Assembly (NCBI RefSeq): GCF_018271995.1 | Contig: NZ_JAGUCO010000005.1 | Span: 124,001 to 188,000 of the forward strand | Direction of reading: 5' to 3' | DNA: 64,000 nt | Origin: Carboxylicivirga linearis | GTDB taxonomy: Bacteria; Bacteroidota; Bacteroidia; Bacteroidales; Marinilabiliaceae | Shown here: positions 52,844-62,275 of the stretch, in pieces | Position numbering within the stretch: the first letter of the stretch is position 1 | Layout: the number at the start of each line of letters is the position of its first letter | The notes under the pieces: generated by a model | Told to the model about the DNA's origin: nothing | The model's database searches: none | Seen by the model: the letters and a program-made list of their open reading frames with translations, nothing else | Made by a program: the position numbers and the translations under genes

Positions 52844-53519
52844 TCAATTGGTTAGCCTTTGAAATATGATCCTTAAATAAGTCTTTATGCTTTCTTAACT
52901 TGTCTAAACTCCACTGCCACCACTCTAATTCATTTATCTGTTCTATGATATGATTATCGAAACGGTATTTAATTATTCGCGCGGGAGAACCTGCAACAAT
53001 GGCAAAGGGTGGAACGTCCTTATTAACAACACTATTGGCTGCTATAATTGCACCATTGCCAACATTAACATTTCCCAGGATGACAGTATGACTACCTATC
53101 CATACATCATGGCCTATATTAATAATTCCTCTTTTTAATATTTCGCTTGTATTTTCCTCCTGAAATACATTTTTAAAAATAAGGTATGTTGTTAACTTTT
53201 GGGAGTTATGACTTTCAACCTGGAAGGAAACGTTTCTGGCGATTGAGCAGAAGTTACCAATATTGACGCTTCCATTACCAGCATATATATCTAAATTAGG
53301 ACCGTTTAGTGAACAGAATTTTCCGATATTAATTGTTCCGTGTAACTCACTTCTTAAAAGCTGTGAGTTGTCACCTATATTAATATTTCCATCAAAATAG
53401 TTTCCATAGCACTTGCATCCTTCTCCCAAAGTAAGTTTTGTAGAAGGCGAATGGTAATTTTGGCTGAGCAACGCACTTTTAAGCTTGTTAAATAGCCATT
53501 TTTTAATAAAATGCATCAT
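52830..53519 (-). CDS. Left-handed beta-helix acyltransferase (CatB/WcaB-like)
   Basis: 229 residues with many hexapeptide repeats: VNIGNFCSIARNVSF, GIINIGHDVWIGSHTVILGNVNVGNGAIIAANSVVNKDVPPFAIVAGSPARII is the canonical C-terminal end of sugar O- or N-acetyltransferases. The conserved His is in VESHNSQ. It would acetylate a sugar of the glycan. Overlaps both neighbours (14 and 17 bases). Confidence 0.86.
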   Translation of the reverse strand: MMHFIKKWLFNKLKSALLSQNYHSPSTKLTLGEGCKCYGNYFDGNINIGDNSQLLRSELHGTINIGKFCSLNGPNLDIYAGNGSVNIGNFCSIARNVSFQVESHNSQKLTTYLIFKNVFQEENTSEILKRGIINIGHDVWIGSHTVILGNVNVGNGAIIAANSVVNKDVPPFAIVAGSPARIIKYRFDNHIIEQINELEWWQWSLDKLRKHKDLFKDHISKANQLNELK

Positions 53520-54276
53520 TTTTTTCTACTAAAGACTTTATTTGCCTGGCCGGAACACCTGCCCAGACCGTATTATCAGGAATACTTTTAGTCACTACCG
53601 AATTTGCAGCAACAACAACATGTTTACCAATGGATACATTGGGTAATACAGTAACGTTGGAGCCAATCCAAGATTTGTTACCGATTTCTATTTTGCCTGT
53701 TGTTTTTTTTCCGTTCCAGGCAGGCAAATTTAAATCATCATACTCATGATCATGGGTATAAAAGGTGCAACCGGGGCCAATGGCAACATCTTTACCAATG
53801 ATAACGTCATCAGCCACATCAATGATGCAATTATCAGCAATGTAGGAGTTGTCGCTCATAATAAGGCGCCCAAATAAGCCTGCTTCACGAGAGAAAATAG
53901 AACAATAAGTTGCAATGTTTGCATTGTTTCCGAATTCCCAATGATTATTGATATATATTCGGCTATTGTTTCCAATTGAGCAGTTTTCTTTGCCTGTAAG
54001 AGAGGCGCCGCTATCAATGCGTATATCGGCATTCTGACCAATATGGGTATTCGATTCGAATGAAAGAGCACTGTTCAGTGTAACTTTAAGGCTTGCCCGC
54101 TTGTCAATAACAGAAGATGGTCCAAATGCAATTTGACCTTTCCCCTCGATGCAAACCGGAAAATTAACTTTAAGCTTTTTAATACCTTTTACAGCTGATA
54201 ATCGGTATAGCCAGTATAAATGCCTTATGAAAAACTTGAAATAAGCGCTTATTAATTTCTTAAAAACTACGAACAT
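53503..54276 (-). CDS. Left-handed beta-helix acyltransferase (maltose acetyltransferase-like)
   Basis: 257 residues, hexapeptide-repeat fold with an N-terminal amphipathic stretch. Marks are FGPSSVIDKRASLKV, IGPGCTFYTHDHEYDD (catalytic His) and WIGSNVTVLPNVSIGKHVVVAANSVVTKSIPD with VWAGVPARQIK. Acetyl-CoA-dependent sugar acetylation is the expected role. It is the second of three such enzymes in the locus, so the polymer is probably multiply acetylated. Confidence 0.86.
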   Translation of the reverse strand: MFVVFKKLISAYFKFFIRHLYWLYRLSAVKGIKKLKVNFPVCIEGKGQIAFGPSSVIDKRASLKVTLNSALSFESNTHIGQNADIRIDSGASLTGKENCSIGNNSRIYINNHWEFGNNANIATYCSIFSREAGLFGRLIMSDNSYIADNCIIDVADDVIIGKDVAIGPGCTFYTHDHEYDDLNLPAWNGKKTTGKIEIGNKSWIGSNVTVLPNVSIGKHVVVAANSVVTKSIPDNTVWAGVPARQIKSLVEKNDAFY

Positions 54277-55153
54277 GCTTTTTGTATAATAGGTACTTAA
54301 TATCTTTATAGTACTTGCTTAAGTATTTAAGGTTTGAAAGCTGTAATTTAATGATTGTTCTTAAAATATACCGGATGAATTGTCCCTTTAAATTGCCAAT
54401 GGCAATTTCCTTTTCCGGCTGGGAGAGAGGACAGGAGTCGGTGTTTAATAATCGTGGAACATGGAATCTGAATTGTTCTAATCGTTGCAAGACACTGTCG
54501 TTACTGGAAATCTGCTCGTGTCCTTGCCGGTAATAAACAAGCCCATGCGGCAATAAGGCGGTTTCAGAAATGGCTCCAATTTTAAATAAGAGCCAGCTAT
54601 CCGCATTTATACCCATATCTGTTTCAAAGCCCCCAACCTGATTAAAAGCTTCTTTTTTAAAGATGACGCTGTTGGGTGCATTTGTAAATAAAGGCGTATT
54701 AAAAAAATGAGACTGAAAAGCCGTTTTAGGATTAAAGGCTTCAGGAAAAACAATATCAGGTGAGTAGTGCCTGCACAAACCCTGGCCGGCTTGAGGGTAT
54801 GCCAACATGGCCCAGATCATTACCTGAATACAATGCGGATAAATCAGATCGTCAGAATCAAGGTACTTTATATAAGCCCCCTTGACATATTCTACAATCT
54901 TATTTCGGTTTGGAAACTGCCCTATGTTTTCGGCGTTTCTATAGGCAAAAATATGATCGTATTTTTCAGCGTAATCCTTTGCAATTTCATGACTTCTATC
55001 TGTTGAACAATCATCTAAGATGATGATTTCTATATTTCTATAAGTTTGGTTAATGGCACTTTCAATAGCTTGTGCTATATATTTTTCTCTGTTATACGAG
55101 GTAATTAAGATACTGACTAAAGGGTTTTGCATCTGCTTAGATTTATATTTCAA
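54260..55153 (-). CDS. Glycosyltransferase family 2 protein
   Basis: 297 residues: LVSILITSYNREKYIAQAIESAI, IEIIILDDCSTD, NKIVEYVKGAYIKYLDSDDL with the metal-binding DSDD, and NADSWLLFKIG. GT-A inverting transferase, donor unknown. An internal ATG (55132) is also possible as the start. The 78 bases upstream hold a perfect palindrome, the largest gap within the minus-strand run. Confidence 0.86.
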   Translation of the reverse strand: MKYKSKQMQNPLVSILITSYNREKYIAQAIESAINQTYRNIEIIILDDCSTDRSHEIAKDYAEKYDHIFAYRNAENIGQFPNRNKIVEYVKGAYIKYLDSDDLIYPHCIQVMIWAMLAYPQAGQGLCRHYSPDIVFPEAFNPKTAFQSHFFNTPLFTNAPNSVIFKKEAFNQVGGFETDMGINADSWLLFKIGAISETALLPHGLVYYRQGHEQISSNDSVLQRLEQFRFHVPRLLNTDSCPLSQPEKEIAIGNLKGQFIRYILRTIIKLQLSNLKYLSKYYKDIKYLLYKKHVRSF

Positions 55154-55162
55154 TGGTTACAT

Positions 55163-55182
55163 GGAGCGATAGCTATCGCTCC
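55163..55182. repeat. Perfect 20-base palindrome
   Basis: GGAGCGATAGCTATCGCTCC in the gap between two GT2 genes. No T run follows, so it is more likely a dispersed palindromic repeat or protein site than a terminator. Confidence 0.6.
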
Positions 55183-55231
55183 TTGCCAACATGCTATTTC
55201 TCTTGAGCGAAATGTATTCTGATGGCTTGTA

Positions 55232-56113
55232 TCATATGGATTTTTTCATAATTGTTTTAAACAAAAATGAGAATGATTTTCTATCCCAGCTTGTTTGTGG
55301 ATAATATAAGAAAAACTTCACTATTTCTGGCCAATTTATTCTTAATGCCCCCTTATTTGAAATCTTAGATCTAATGCGATCCCATTCCTGATCCAGCATT
55401 CTGTTCTTTATATGCTTCGATAAACCTGAATAAATAGGATTGTTCATAAACCTATCTAAATCTTCATTAAATGCTTCTTTTTGTGAAACACTTTTGGAGG
55501 TTTCATGTAAGCGAAAAGCAATGGTTGATGTATCGGAGTACTTTATTTTGGGGAATATACTGAAATAATGAGCCAGATAAATAAGATCAAATGAGTGATT
55601 AAAATTTACAGGAAGTTGACCACATCTTTTCACAAGATCATTTCGTAACCATATTCCTGGTTGGTGAAATGAAATATTATTTCGCCAGCGCAGTAGATTC
55701 TTTGCACTTAGGTTTTTATTATCAGTGATGTGAAGAAAGTGGCCTTCTGCATCTACGTTTTGCACGCTTGAAGCAAACGCATGATACTTCTCGAACTTAA
55801 AATTCTCGGCTATGAAACTTAAACTACCTGGAAGTAGAAAGTCATCGCTGTTGATCCAGTTAATGATTAGCCCGCTGCACCGATTAAAACCTTTATTTAT
55901 GGCATCACTCTGACCCTTATCCGGTTCACTTGACCAATAGGTCAAATGTTTAGTGTATTTTTTTATAATCTCAACGGAATTATCTGTACTGCCACCATCA
56001 ATAATAAGGTATTCAAGATTAGGATAGTTTTGACTGAGAATTGAATCAATGGTTTGTTCAATAAATTGCCCTTGGTTGTAACTTGGTGTTACGATGGATA
56101 TTTTTGGATGCAT
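55232..56113 (-). CDS. Glycosyltransferase family 2 protein
   Basis: 293 residues: ISIVTPSYNQGQFIEQTIDSILSQ, LEYLIIDGGSTDNSVEI, YWSSEPDKGQSDAINKGF and WINSDDFLLPGSL (metal site). The EPDKGQSDAINKG stretch is typical of a widespread GT2 subgroup in surface-polysaccharide loci. One base separates it from the upstream GT4. Donor unknown. Confidence 0.88.
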   Translation of the reverse strand: MHPKISIVTPSYNQGQFIEQTIDSILSQNYPNLEYLIIDGGSTDNSVEIIKKYTKHLTYWSSEPDKGQSDAINKGFNRCSGLIINWINSDDFLLPGSLSFIAENFKFEKYHAFASSVQNVDAEGHFLHITDNKNLSAKNLLRWRNNISFHQPGIWLRNDLVKRCGQLPVNFNHSFDLIYLAHYFSIFPKIKYSDTSTIAFRLHETSKSVSQKEAFNEDLDRFMNNPIYSGLSKHIKNRMLDQEWDRIRSKISNKGALRINWPEIVKFFLYYPQTSWDRKSFSFLFKTIMKKSI

Positions 56114-56114
56114 T

Positions 56115-57263
56115 CTATTTAAATAACTCCATTATTTTATTTGCAAATGCCTTCTGACATGCAGTGTAATCGTATTTATTAATACTTATATCATTGGCCC
56201 ATATGCTCTTTAGGGTATCTGTAATAGAATCAAGATCTTTTGCCTTAAAGAATGATTTATTTGGATAGTCTGCCAATTGTTCTTTATGAATATTAATATC
56301 TGATGCAAGAATGTACTTGTTTTCAAATTTAGCTTCCTCAAGCACAGTGCTCCAACCTTCAAATAAAGATGGTTGAATGATGCCATGCGAGTATTGTATT
56401 AATGTCTGAAGATCATTTCTGCTAACAAAACCCAGAAACTGGATGTTCTGCATTAAAACATTATCTTTTACATAGCTCTTCAGTTTATCAATGTGTCCGG
56501 GATTTCTGTTATCCATTTCATTACCCGAGAAATATACCTTTATGTCAATGCCTTCATTAACAAGATTTTTAACAGCATTTATAAGCAACATGTGGTTTTT
56601 ATGTTGCCAAAACTGGTTGGGGCAATAGAAATAACGATCAGATAAATTGTATTTAGATTTTACCTGTTCAAATTGGTTTTTGCTATCGTTAGTTTTAGTA
56701 AAAAAAACACTAAACGGAATAATATGAACAGATCCTTTATAATTGGGGTAGAATTGTTTGAAATCATTAAATGCATCGCGGCTGCTTAATACAATATTGG
56801 TTTTTTGCGAAATGATATGATTTTGTTTTCTCCTGCTTGCAATTTCTTCATCTGAAAATAATCCGCCTAAATATTCTTCCTGGAAATCGGGAATCCAATA
56901 AATTAGTTGGTTTTCAGATATATTTTCGAAATCATATCCCGGATTGGGAAATATTTTATGGTCAACGGCTTTTATTCTTTTATCAACCAGGTTTTTACCT
57001 AGGATAAATTGACTTATTTTGTTTATTATTTTTTCGGTAAATGAATAATGAGCAGTAGTATTTGAAAAAACAAGTTTTTGATAGTCTGTGTTTCTTTTTA
57101 ACTCATTAAAATTCTCTTGTGAATTAGTATAAATAACTACTTCAGCTTGCTCCTCAACAGGTAAGGTGTTTAAAGCATGAATATAATTATATATGTAGTT
57201 GTTTCCACCAGTCCATCCTTTAAAGTTCATGAAATAAAAACCTATCCTAAACGTTTTGCCCAT
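56115..57263 (-). CDS. Glycosyltransferase family 4 protein
   Basis: 382 residues, GT-B: FRIGFYFMNFKGWTGGNNYIYNYI, IYWIPDFQEEYLGGLFSDEE, DRYFYCPNQFWQHKNHMLLINAV at the donor-domain start, and PSLFEGWSTVLEEAKFENKYILASD with an intact Ex7E. QFWQHKNH is a hallmark of the mannosyltransferase-like GT4 group. Overlaps the epimerase gene by 22 bases. Confidence 0.86.
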   Translation of the reverse strand: MGKTFRIGFYFMNFKGWTGGNNYIYNYIHALNTLPVEEQAEVVIYTNSQENFNELKRNTDYQKLVFSNTTAHYSFTEKIINKISQFILGKNLVDKRIKAVDHKIFPNPGYDFENISENQLIYWIPDFQEEYLGGLFSDEEIASRRKQNHIISQKTNIVLSSRDAFNDFKQFYPNYKGSVHIIPFSVFFTKTNDSKNQFEQVKSKYNLSDRYFYCPNQFWQHKNHMLLINAVKNLVNEGIDIKVYFSGNEMDNRNPGHIDKLKSYVKDNVLMQNIQFLGFVSRNDLQTLIQYSHGIIQPSLFEGWSTVLEEAKFENKYILASDINIHKEQLADYPNKSFFKAKDLDSITDTLKSIWANDISINKYDYTACQKAFANKIMELFK

Positions 57264-58138
57264 TCAATATATTTTATGATTCCATCTTCTAAGCTCACTG
57301 TCTGCCGATATCCTAACGTTTGTATTAAATTAATGTCAGCTTCCCAATTAATTGGATCACCGGCCCGATTTGAACCTGAAAATACATATTTACCCCTGTA
57401 ATTAAGCTTGTGTGTAAATACGTGTACAAGTTCTTTAATTGATACCTGATATCCATTGGCCACATTAACCACACCGGCCTTAAAAACAGCATCGCTGTTC
57501 ATAATTACCTCAATGGCCTGAATAACATCGTCGATATAAATAAAGTCGCGTGTTTCATTACCTGTACCGAAGAGTTCAAAGCTATCTGTGGTGCATTTTT
57601 GAAACAAATCCCATAATAATTGCTTTTTGAGTCCAGGCCCATAAGCAGAAAATATGCGTAAGTTACATGTAGGCAGTGAGAAAAAATAATAAAACTCACT
57701 ACATATGTCTTCGGCCATTTTTTTGTGCTCGCCATAAGGTGAAACTGGCTTAATTAAAGCGTTTTCACCAATTGGTATTGTTTTAGGATTACCATATACT
57801 GCAGCACTTGACAAGTTTATAAATTTACAAGCAGGGTTAAGTTCTTTAATTGCACTTAATAGCTTAAAAACATTTGCTGTATTTAATTGGTAATCACGCA
57901 GGGGATATTTAATTGACAATGGTACACTGGCGGCACCCGAGCAATTGATACAAAACTCATAGTTTTTTTTCTGAAAAGGGGCCTGAAAATCGGGTTGGCT
58001 GGCATCAATTTGGTAGTACTTATCATCCGTATAATCCACTACCACATCACAGCCATAAACGTCATCGTATTTTTTTCGGAAATATGCTAAAGTATGTGCA
58101 CCAATAAATCCTTTTGAACCTATTACTAAAATGTTCAT
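57242..58138 (-). CDS. NAD-dependent sugar-nucleotide epimerase/dehydratase
   Basis: 298 residues, extended SDR. The Rossmann loop is IGSKGFIGAHTL, the catalytic Ser region is NLSSAAVYGNP, and the Tyr-Lys pair is in SPYGEHKKMAED (YxxxK). NLRIFSAYGPG and TRDFIYIDDVIQAIEVI follow in canonical order. It resembles UDP-glucose 4-epimerase/GDP-fucose-type enzymes; the exact product is not readable. It supplies a modified sugar nucleotide for the locus. Confidence 0.88.
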   Translation of the reverse strand: MNILVIGSKGFIGAHTLAYFRKKYDDVYGCDVVVDYTDDKYYQIDASQPDFQAPFQKKNYEFCINCSGAASVPLSIKYPLRDYQLNTANVFKLLSAIKELNPACKFINLSSAAVYGNPKTIPIGENALIKPVSPYGEHKKMAEDICSEFYYFFSLPTCNLRIFSAYGPGLKKQLLWDLFQKCTTDSFELFGTGNETRDFIYIDDVIQAIEVIMNSDAVFKAGVVNVANGYQVSIKELVHVFTHKLNYRGKYVFSGSNRAGDPINWEADINLIQTLGYRQTVSLEDGIIKYIEWAKRLG

Positions 58139-58144
58139 TTACTT

Positions 58145-58777
58145 CTATTTATTTTCAGGAGTTAGTTGTTTGACTACCCTTGCCGGGTTACCAGCAACAA
58201 CTGTCCAGGCAGGCACATCCTTAGTAACAACGCTTTTAGCTCCAATTACAGCACCTTCGCCAATAGTTACTCCCTTAAGAATTGTTACTCCCAAACCAAT
58301 CCAGACTTTATCTTGAATAGTAATTGGAGCTGATTTAACATGCGACCAATCTTTATTTACAATGTTATTACCATTGTATTTTATATAGTCATGGAAACAT
58401 TGATGATTGTCATTTTTTCGATGTTCCCAGTGGATACTGTGAGAATTATGATCATATATGGTGATGTCCCATGCCATAGTTACATCGTTACCAACACTGA
58501 TGGAATTCCTTGAAATAAAATTGGCACCACCTATATGGACATTATTGCCAATTTTTACTCTACCTTCTGAAGACTCAAAAATAAAAGCCCCTTTTATTAA
58601 TCCTTCTTCACCAATGTTCAGATATATTTTATCCTTAATTGGCTTTACATCTAATCTTAAGTTAACACCTTGAGGAAAAATACTGGTATCTCCAATGCAA
58701 CAATATTGCATTAAGTTGGACTTTTTCGCTTTTCTATTTGTTAGAATTGCGAATATTTTTTTGAGTATAAATTTCAT
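58145..58777 (-). CDS. Left-handed beta-helix acyltransferase (WcaF/CatB-like)
   Basis: 210 residues with hexapeptide repeats: VKIGNNVHIGGANFISRNSISVGNDVTMAWDITIYDHNSH (catalytic His), ITIQDKVWIGLGVTILKGVTIGEGAVIGAKSVVTKDVPAWTVVAGNPARVV. Third acyltransferase of the locus. Six bases separate it from the epimerase gene and two from the sulfotransferase gene. Confidence 0.87.
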   Translation of the reverse strand: MKFILKKIFAILTNRKAKKSNLMQYCCIGDTSIFPQGVNLRLDVKPIKDKIYLNIGEEGLIKGAFIFESSEGRVKIGNNVHIGGANFISRNSISVGNDVTMAWDITIYDHNSHSIHWEHRKNDNHQCFHDYIKYNGNNIVNKDWSHVKSAPITIQDKVWIGLGVTILKGVTIGEGAVIGAKSVVTKDVPAWTVVAGNPARVVKQLTPENK

Positions 58778-58779
58778 AT

Positions 58780-59556
58780 TTAAAGGATTGAATCGAAATC
58801 TGTAGAGGGGTAATGATTTAAAAAGCCTTGAATTCTATCATTTTGGTTATTATCTAGTGTCATTTTTTTTATATCACCTCTAAATCGTGAATTCAACTTA
58901 ATCTTGTCGTAACAATCAATGTTTTTGTTTTTGTCGATAACGTGATTATTAATTTTATAATATGAAATAATTTGCTCCAATGTTGATTCAATATTTTCCT
59001 TTTTAATTGCTGAATAATCTAACCATAATATACTATTATTGTTTTTTTCATATTCCTTCCAAGAAACATAGAAGTTTAGATACCAAGGAGTGAACATGTC
59101 AATGATGAAATCAAGTTTCTCTTGCTCTGACTTTTGATAATAATCTTGGCCAATAAACGCCATTGGCCACCATGTGTTTTCTGGCTCTATTTCCATATGT
59201 GTATACAAACTTGTAATACATGAATGAATACTTCGAGTTAAAACAATGGGTTTTATATTGAAGAAATTAAGAGTGTTTATATTTGATTTCGTCGCTCTAC
59301 AATGTTGGTACGTTACGGTATTTTTTTTAATACTACTAATTAGATTAGGCAGGTAGATGTCCTGTTCAGTTTGATCAAAGCTTTTAATATAAAATGACTC
59401 TTGAAATCCAGTAACTTCTTTTAAATAATTATGCAAAAAGGTTGAACCACTTTTGGGAAATGATGAAATAAATATATGCTTTCGATTATAAAGCTTATTT
59501 AAATAATTTCCGTATTTTCTTAAATATGTTTCTATCATTCTTTTCAGCTTTCTCAA
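58780..59556 (-). CDS. Sulfotransferase family protein
   Basis: 258 residues. IFISSFPKSGSTFLHNYL is the PAPS 5'-phosphosulfate loop (PKSGSTF), and PIVLTRSIHSCITSLYTHM supplies the 3'-phosphate site Arg/Ser. WLDYSAIKKENIESTLEQIISYYKI matches the later sulfotransferase pattern. It would move sulfate from PAPS to a glycan hydroxyl. Its start overlaps the next gene by 44-62 bases (ATG 59556 or 59538), an unusually long overlap. No PAPS-synthesis genes are in the window. Confidence 0.8.
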   Translation of the reverse strand: MRKLKRMIETYLRKYGNYLNKLYNRKHIFISSFPKSGSTFLHNYLKEVTGFQESFYIKSFDQTEQDIYLPNLISSIKKNTVTYQHCRATKSNINTLNFFNIKPIVLTRSIHSCITSLYTHMEIEPENTWWPMAFIGQDYYQKSEQEKLDFIIDMFTPWYLNFYVSWKEYEKNNNSILWLDYSAIKKENIESTLEQIISYYKINNHVIDKNKNIDCYDKIKLNSRFRGDIKKMTLDNNQNDRIQGFLNHYPSTDFDSIL

Positions 59557-60376
59557 AATATCTCAATAAAATAGAGTAGAATTCTAAATTTATTGAATCA
59601 TTGAATTTTATATCTATTTCTGATGCTAATTCTCTATCGTCTTTCGATTCTGAGCAGTTAACACCGGTGCCATCAAGGCCAATATTTCTTACTAAGGTTT
59701 TACTTGGATATACTGATAGTCCATTTCTTTTAAAAAGATTATAATACCATTTAATACCCCAGACATTTCTATCATCAATATCAAATTGGCTTGAATAGCT
59801 GTAATCCGCAAGGTTAAATCGATGATTTAAATATATTGATTGTTTTATATGGTCTTTGTCAGGGGTTTTCCAGTCGCAAGTGTTCCACTTATCTTTCCAT
59901 GTTGCCCATCCCCAAGTAGCAATATAAGGTAATAATACTGTTTCAGATAGATTAGTTTTAATTGGAAACATATTTGCTGAAACACTATAGATATTACATC
60001 TTTTCTCAAAAGTTTTCAAGCAAGTGTTTAAATACTTTAAAAAGAATGTTGAAGTAATTAAGTCATCTTCAAGAACAATGATTTTTCCGTATTGGTTTAC
60101 AATTTTTGTAACTCCATTTAAAATGGAATCAGCCAGTCCGTAATTACGCTCCTTTTCTTCAATAATTACCTCTTTACACCATTGCTTTTGACGAATCAGG
60201 TCCCGTACCTCTTTAATCTTTTGTAGGTCTTCATCTGTAGCATTTTCTTTGGGGCCATCGGCCATAATAAATAAGGAGGACTGATTGGCCCATTCATTTT
60301 TCGATAGTGCTTCGAGTGTTTGCTGAGTATGCCAGGGTCTGTTATAAACAAATAAAACTATTGGTGCTAATTCCAT
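59495..60376 (-). CDS. Glycosyltransferase (GNT-I/GT2-like)
   Basis: 293 residues, GT-A: LAPIVLFVYNRPWHTQQTLEALS, SLFIMADGPKENA, GLADSILNGVTKI and IIVLEDDLITS with the EDD metal motif. IATWGWATWKDKW is the signature of the sugar-transferase group seen with N-acetylglucosaminyltransferase-I-like proteins in bacterial glycan loci. It directly abuts the upstream GT2. Donor not determined. Confidence 0.82.
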   Translation of the reverse strand: MELAPIVLFVYNRPWHTQQTLEALSKNEWANQSSLFIMADGPKENATDEDLQKIKEVRDLIRQKQWCKEVIIEEKERNYGLADSILNGVTKIVNQYGKIIVLEDDLITSTFFLKYLNTCLKTFEKRCNIYSVSANMFPIKTNLSETVLLPYIATWGWATWKDKWNTCDWKTPDKDHIKQSIYLNHRFNLADYSYSSQFDIDDRNVWGIKWYYNLFKRNGLSVYPSKTLVRNIGLDGTGVNCSESKDDRELASEIDIKFNDSINLEFYSILLRYFEKAEKNDRNIFKKIRKLFK

Positions 60377-61306
60377 TTACAGGTAAATTCCTTTATGAGT
60401 AATGTAATTATTTTGAATTTCGGCATATTTTTTACGCGTAGTAATAACAGCTTTACCATACCAAAACCAATATATCAGTTTGGTTTTATTAAACCATACT
60501 AAATTGCGAAAAAGGTTTTGAATGCTAATGCGCAGATATTTCAAATACTTCTTTCTGAAAGTCTTATGTTGGTTAACATCCAAGGCATCGAATTTATAGG
60601 TTTCCATAAACTCAAAGTAAAAGGTCCGTTGCAAAGAGGTTTTTCTTTCTTTGTTTTCCAGGTCCCGTGCATGAGTAATAAATGCATCTGGAATTAAGAC
60701 GGCTTTAAAATTATGGAATTTTATTCGTTGAAAAAAGTTGACATCTTCGCCATAATGGAAGAACTCGGGTTCAAAGCCACCTACTGTTTTTAAACATTCA
60801 ACGCTTAGCATGATGGCCGCAGCATTTACAAAATCAATAGTATAGTGATTCTTTTTTTTATTCAGAAATAAATCGTTTAAAAGCTTGTGATTTTTACTTA
60901 TATAGTTTAAAAAGCCTTTTTCAATATTGTCCTTGCTGTCTAAATGAACAGGACTTAATAAACCTATGGATTGATCGTTTAATGACTGGTAAGCAGAGAC
61001 CATTTTTTCAAATGTATTGGCTTGTATCCAGGCATCCTGATTTAAAAGAAAAACAAACTCAGCATTGTGGTCAATGGCATACTTTATACCAAGGTTATTG
61101 GCTTGTCCAAATCCCAGGTTTTTCTTGTTTTCAATAAGAATAACTTCGGGGTAGTTTTCTTTGATTATTGATACGGTATTGTCAGTCGAATTATTATCCA
61201 CTACAATAATCTGAGATAGCATGGTGGAGCTGGCAAAGCTTCCCAGGCACTTGTCAATCCACTTTTCGAAATTATAGCTAACTATAATGGTAAATAAACT
61301 GTTCAT
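60377..61306 (-). CDS. Glycosyltransferase family 2 protein (rhamnosyltransferase-like)
   Basis: 309 residues: LFTIIVSYNFEKWIDKCLGSF, IIVVDNNSTDNTVSII, ENKKNLGFGQANNLGI, FLLNQDAWI (metal site) and FFHYGEDVNFFQRIKFH (ED base). These are typical of the WbbL/RfbF rhamnosyltransferase-like subgroup; dTDP-rhamnose use is only a guess as no rml genes are in view. Seven bases downstream of the methyltransferase. Confidence 0.87.
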   Translation of the reverse strand: MNSLFTIIVSYNFEKWIDKCLGSFASSTMLSQIIVVDNNSTDNTVSIIKENYPEVILIENKKNLGFGQANNLGIKYAIDHNAEFVFLLNQDAWIQANTFEKMVSAYQSLNDQSIGLLSPVHLDSKDNIEKGFLNYISKNHKLLNDLFLNKKKNHYTIDFVNAAAIMLSVECLKTVGGFEPEFFHYGEDVNFFQRIKFHNFKAVLIPDAFITHARDLENKERKTSLQRTFYFEFMETYKFDALDVNQHKTFRKKYLKYLRISIQNLFRNLVWFNKTKLIYWFWYGKAVITTRKKYAEIQNNYITHKGIYL

Positions 61307-61313
61307 CAGATTT

Positions 61314-62273
61314 TCAAGCTTCTTTTCTAATAATGTAGGTTACAGCGTCGCCAATTTCTTTTTTATTCCATTGCTCGGCAGTTCTTTTGAAACCATCAAG
61401 ATCGTTCTTACTAAAATAGTTATGAATCGATTCCTTATTATTTTCAAATTGATGAAGGGATATGTCCCATTTGTATAATTCACTGCCCCATAACTGAAAG
61501 TCGCTTGATTCAAACCTGTAATCAAGTACTTTTAAATTACATTCCTTTTCAATGAAGAGTAAAAACGATTGATGGGTATACAGATACAAATGCCTTGGAA
61601 CATCCAGCTGAACCCAATATTTTCCATATATCTCATAGGCTTTCTCACGTATAGGAATTGATATAGCAAGTAAACCGTTATCGTTTAAAAGATCAGCCAG
61701 TTTCTTTATATTTTCAGATTGGTTGGGCAAGTGTTCTAAAACATGTCTTAGAATGATGAAATCATATTTGTCATTTAGATTCTGAAAATCTCCATTTAGT
61801 ATTCTGAAATTTCTATTATAATTTACTTCTTTCTCATTGTATTTATCAATACCCAATAAATTATTATATCCTAATCTGTAGAGGTTATAAAGCTTAAGTC
61901 CTGAACCACATCCAACATCCAAAACTTTGCTTGTAGCCTTTATTTTATCAAAGTAGAAAGGTATGTTACTCTTTAGATAGTTGATTCTCGATGAAAAAAG
62001 CTTTTTAGTGATTTTCCTTTCTTTATTATTAATGATAATTGCTTTTACCCATCGTAGCAGAAAGTTTTCCTTTTTAAAATAGGGTTTTTTAAAGCTATAA
62101 TAGTCTTTTGGGTAATAGCTCGCTAAATTAGATGGAGTATCCTGTATTCTCAAAGTTTTACAATGTTCACATTCTAAATAAAGAAATTCATCTTTCGTAC
62201 CGTACATCATTTCCTCATAAATATGGGAACTGAATTTCTCATTTTTGCAGACATGGCAAATTATTTTATCCAT
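61314..62273 (-). CDS. Class I SAM methyltransferase with N-terminal zinc ribbon
   Basis: 319 residues. Residues 6-40 contain CHVCKN and, further on, CEHCKT, a zinc-ribbon pair. The Rossmann SAM loop is SKVLDVGCGSGLKLYNL, with FQNLNDKYDFIILRHVLEHLPN as motif II/III. This C-x2-C-tailed methyltransferase type is frequent in polysaccharide loci. It sits two bases downstream of the Wzt-like gene, which suggests methylation of the exported glycan, possibly a terminal cap. Confidence 0.85.
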   Translation of the reverse strand: MDKIICHVCKNEKFSSHIYEEMMYGTKDEFLYLECEHCKTLRIQDTPSNLASYYPKDYYSFKKPYFKKENFLLRWVKAIIINNKERKITKKLFSSRINYLKSNIPFYFDKIKATSKVLDVGCGSGLKLYNLYRLGYNNLLGIDKYNEKEVNYNRNFRILNGDFQNLNDKYDFIILRHVLEHLPNQSENIKKLADLLNDNGLLAISIPIREKAYEIYGKYWVQLDVPRHLYLYTHQSFLLFIEKECNLKVLDYRFESSDFQLWGSELYKWDISLHQFENNKESIHNYFSKNDLDGFKRTAEQWNKKEIGDAVTYIIRKEA

Positions 62274-62275
62274 AT

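Noticed and set aside
55163-55182. Attachment or integration site in the glycan operon
   Set aside because: A lone perfect palindrome without integrase, direct repeats or gene disruption.
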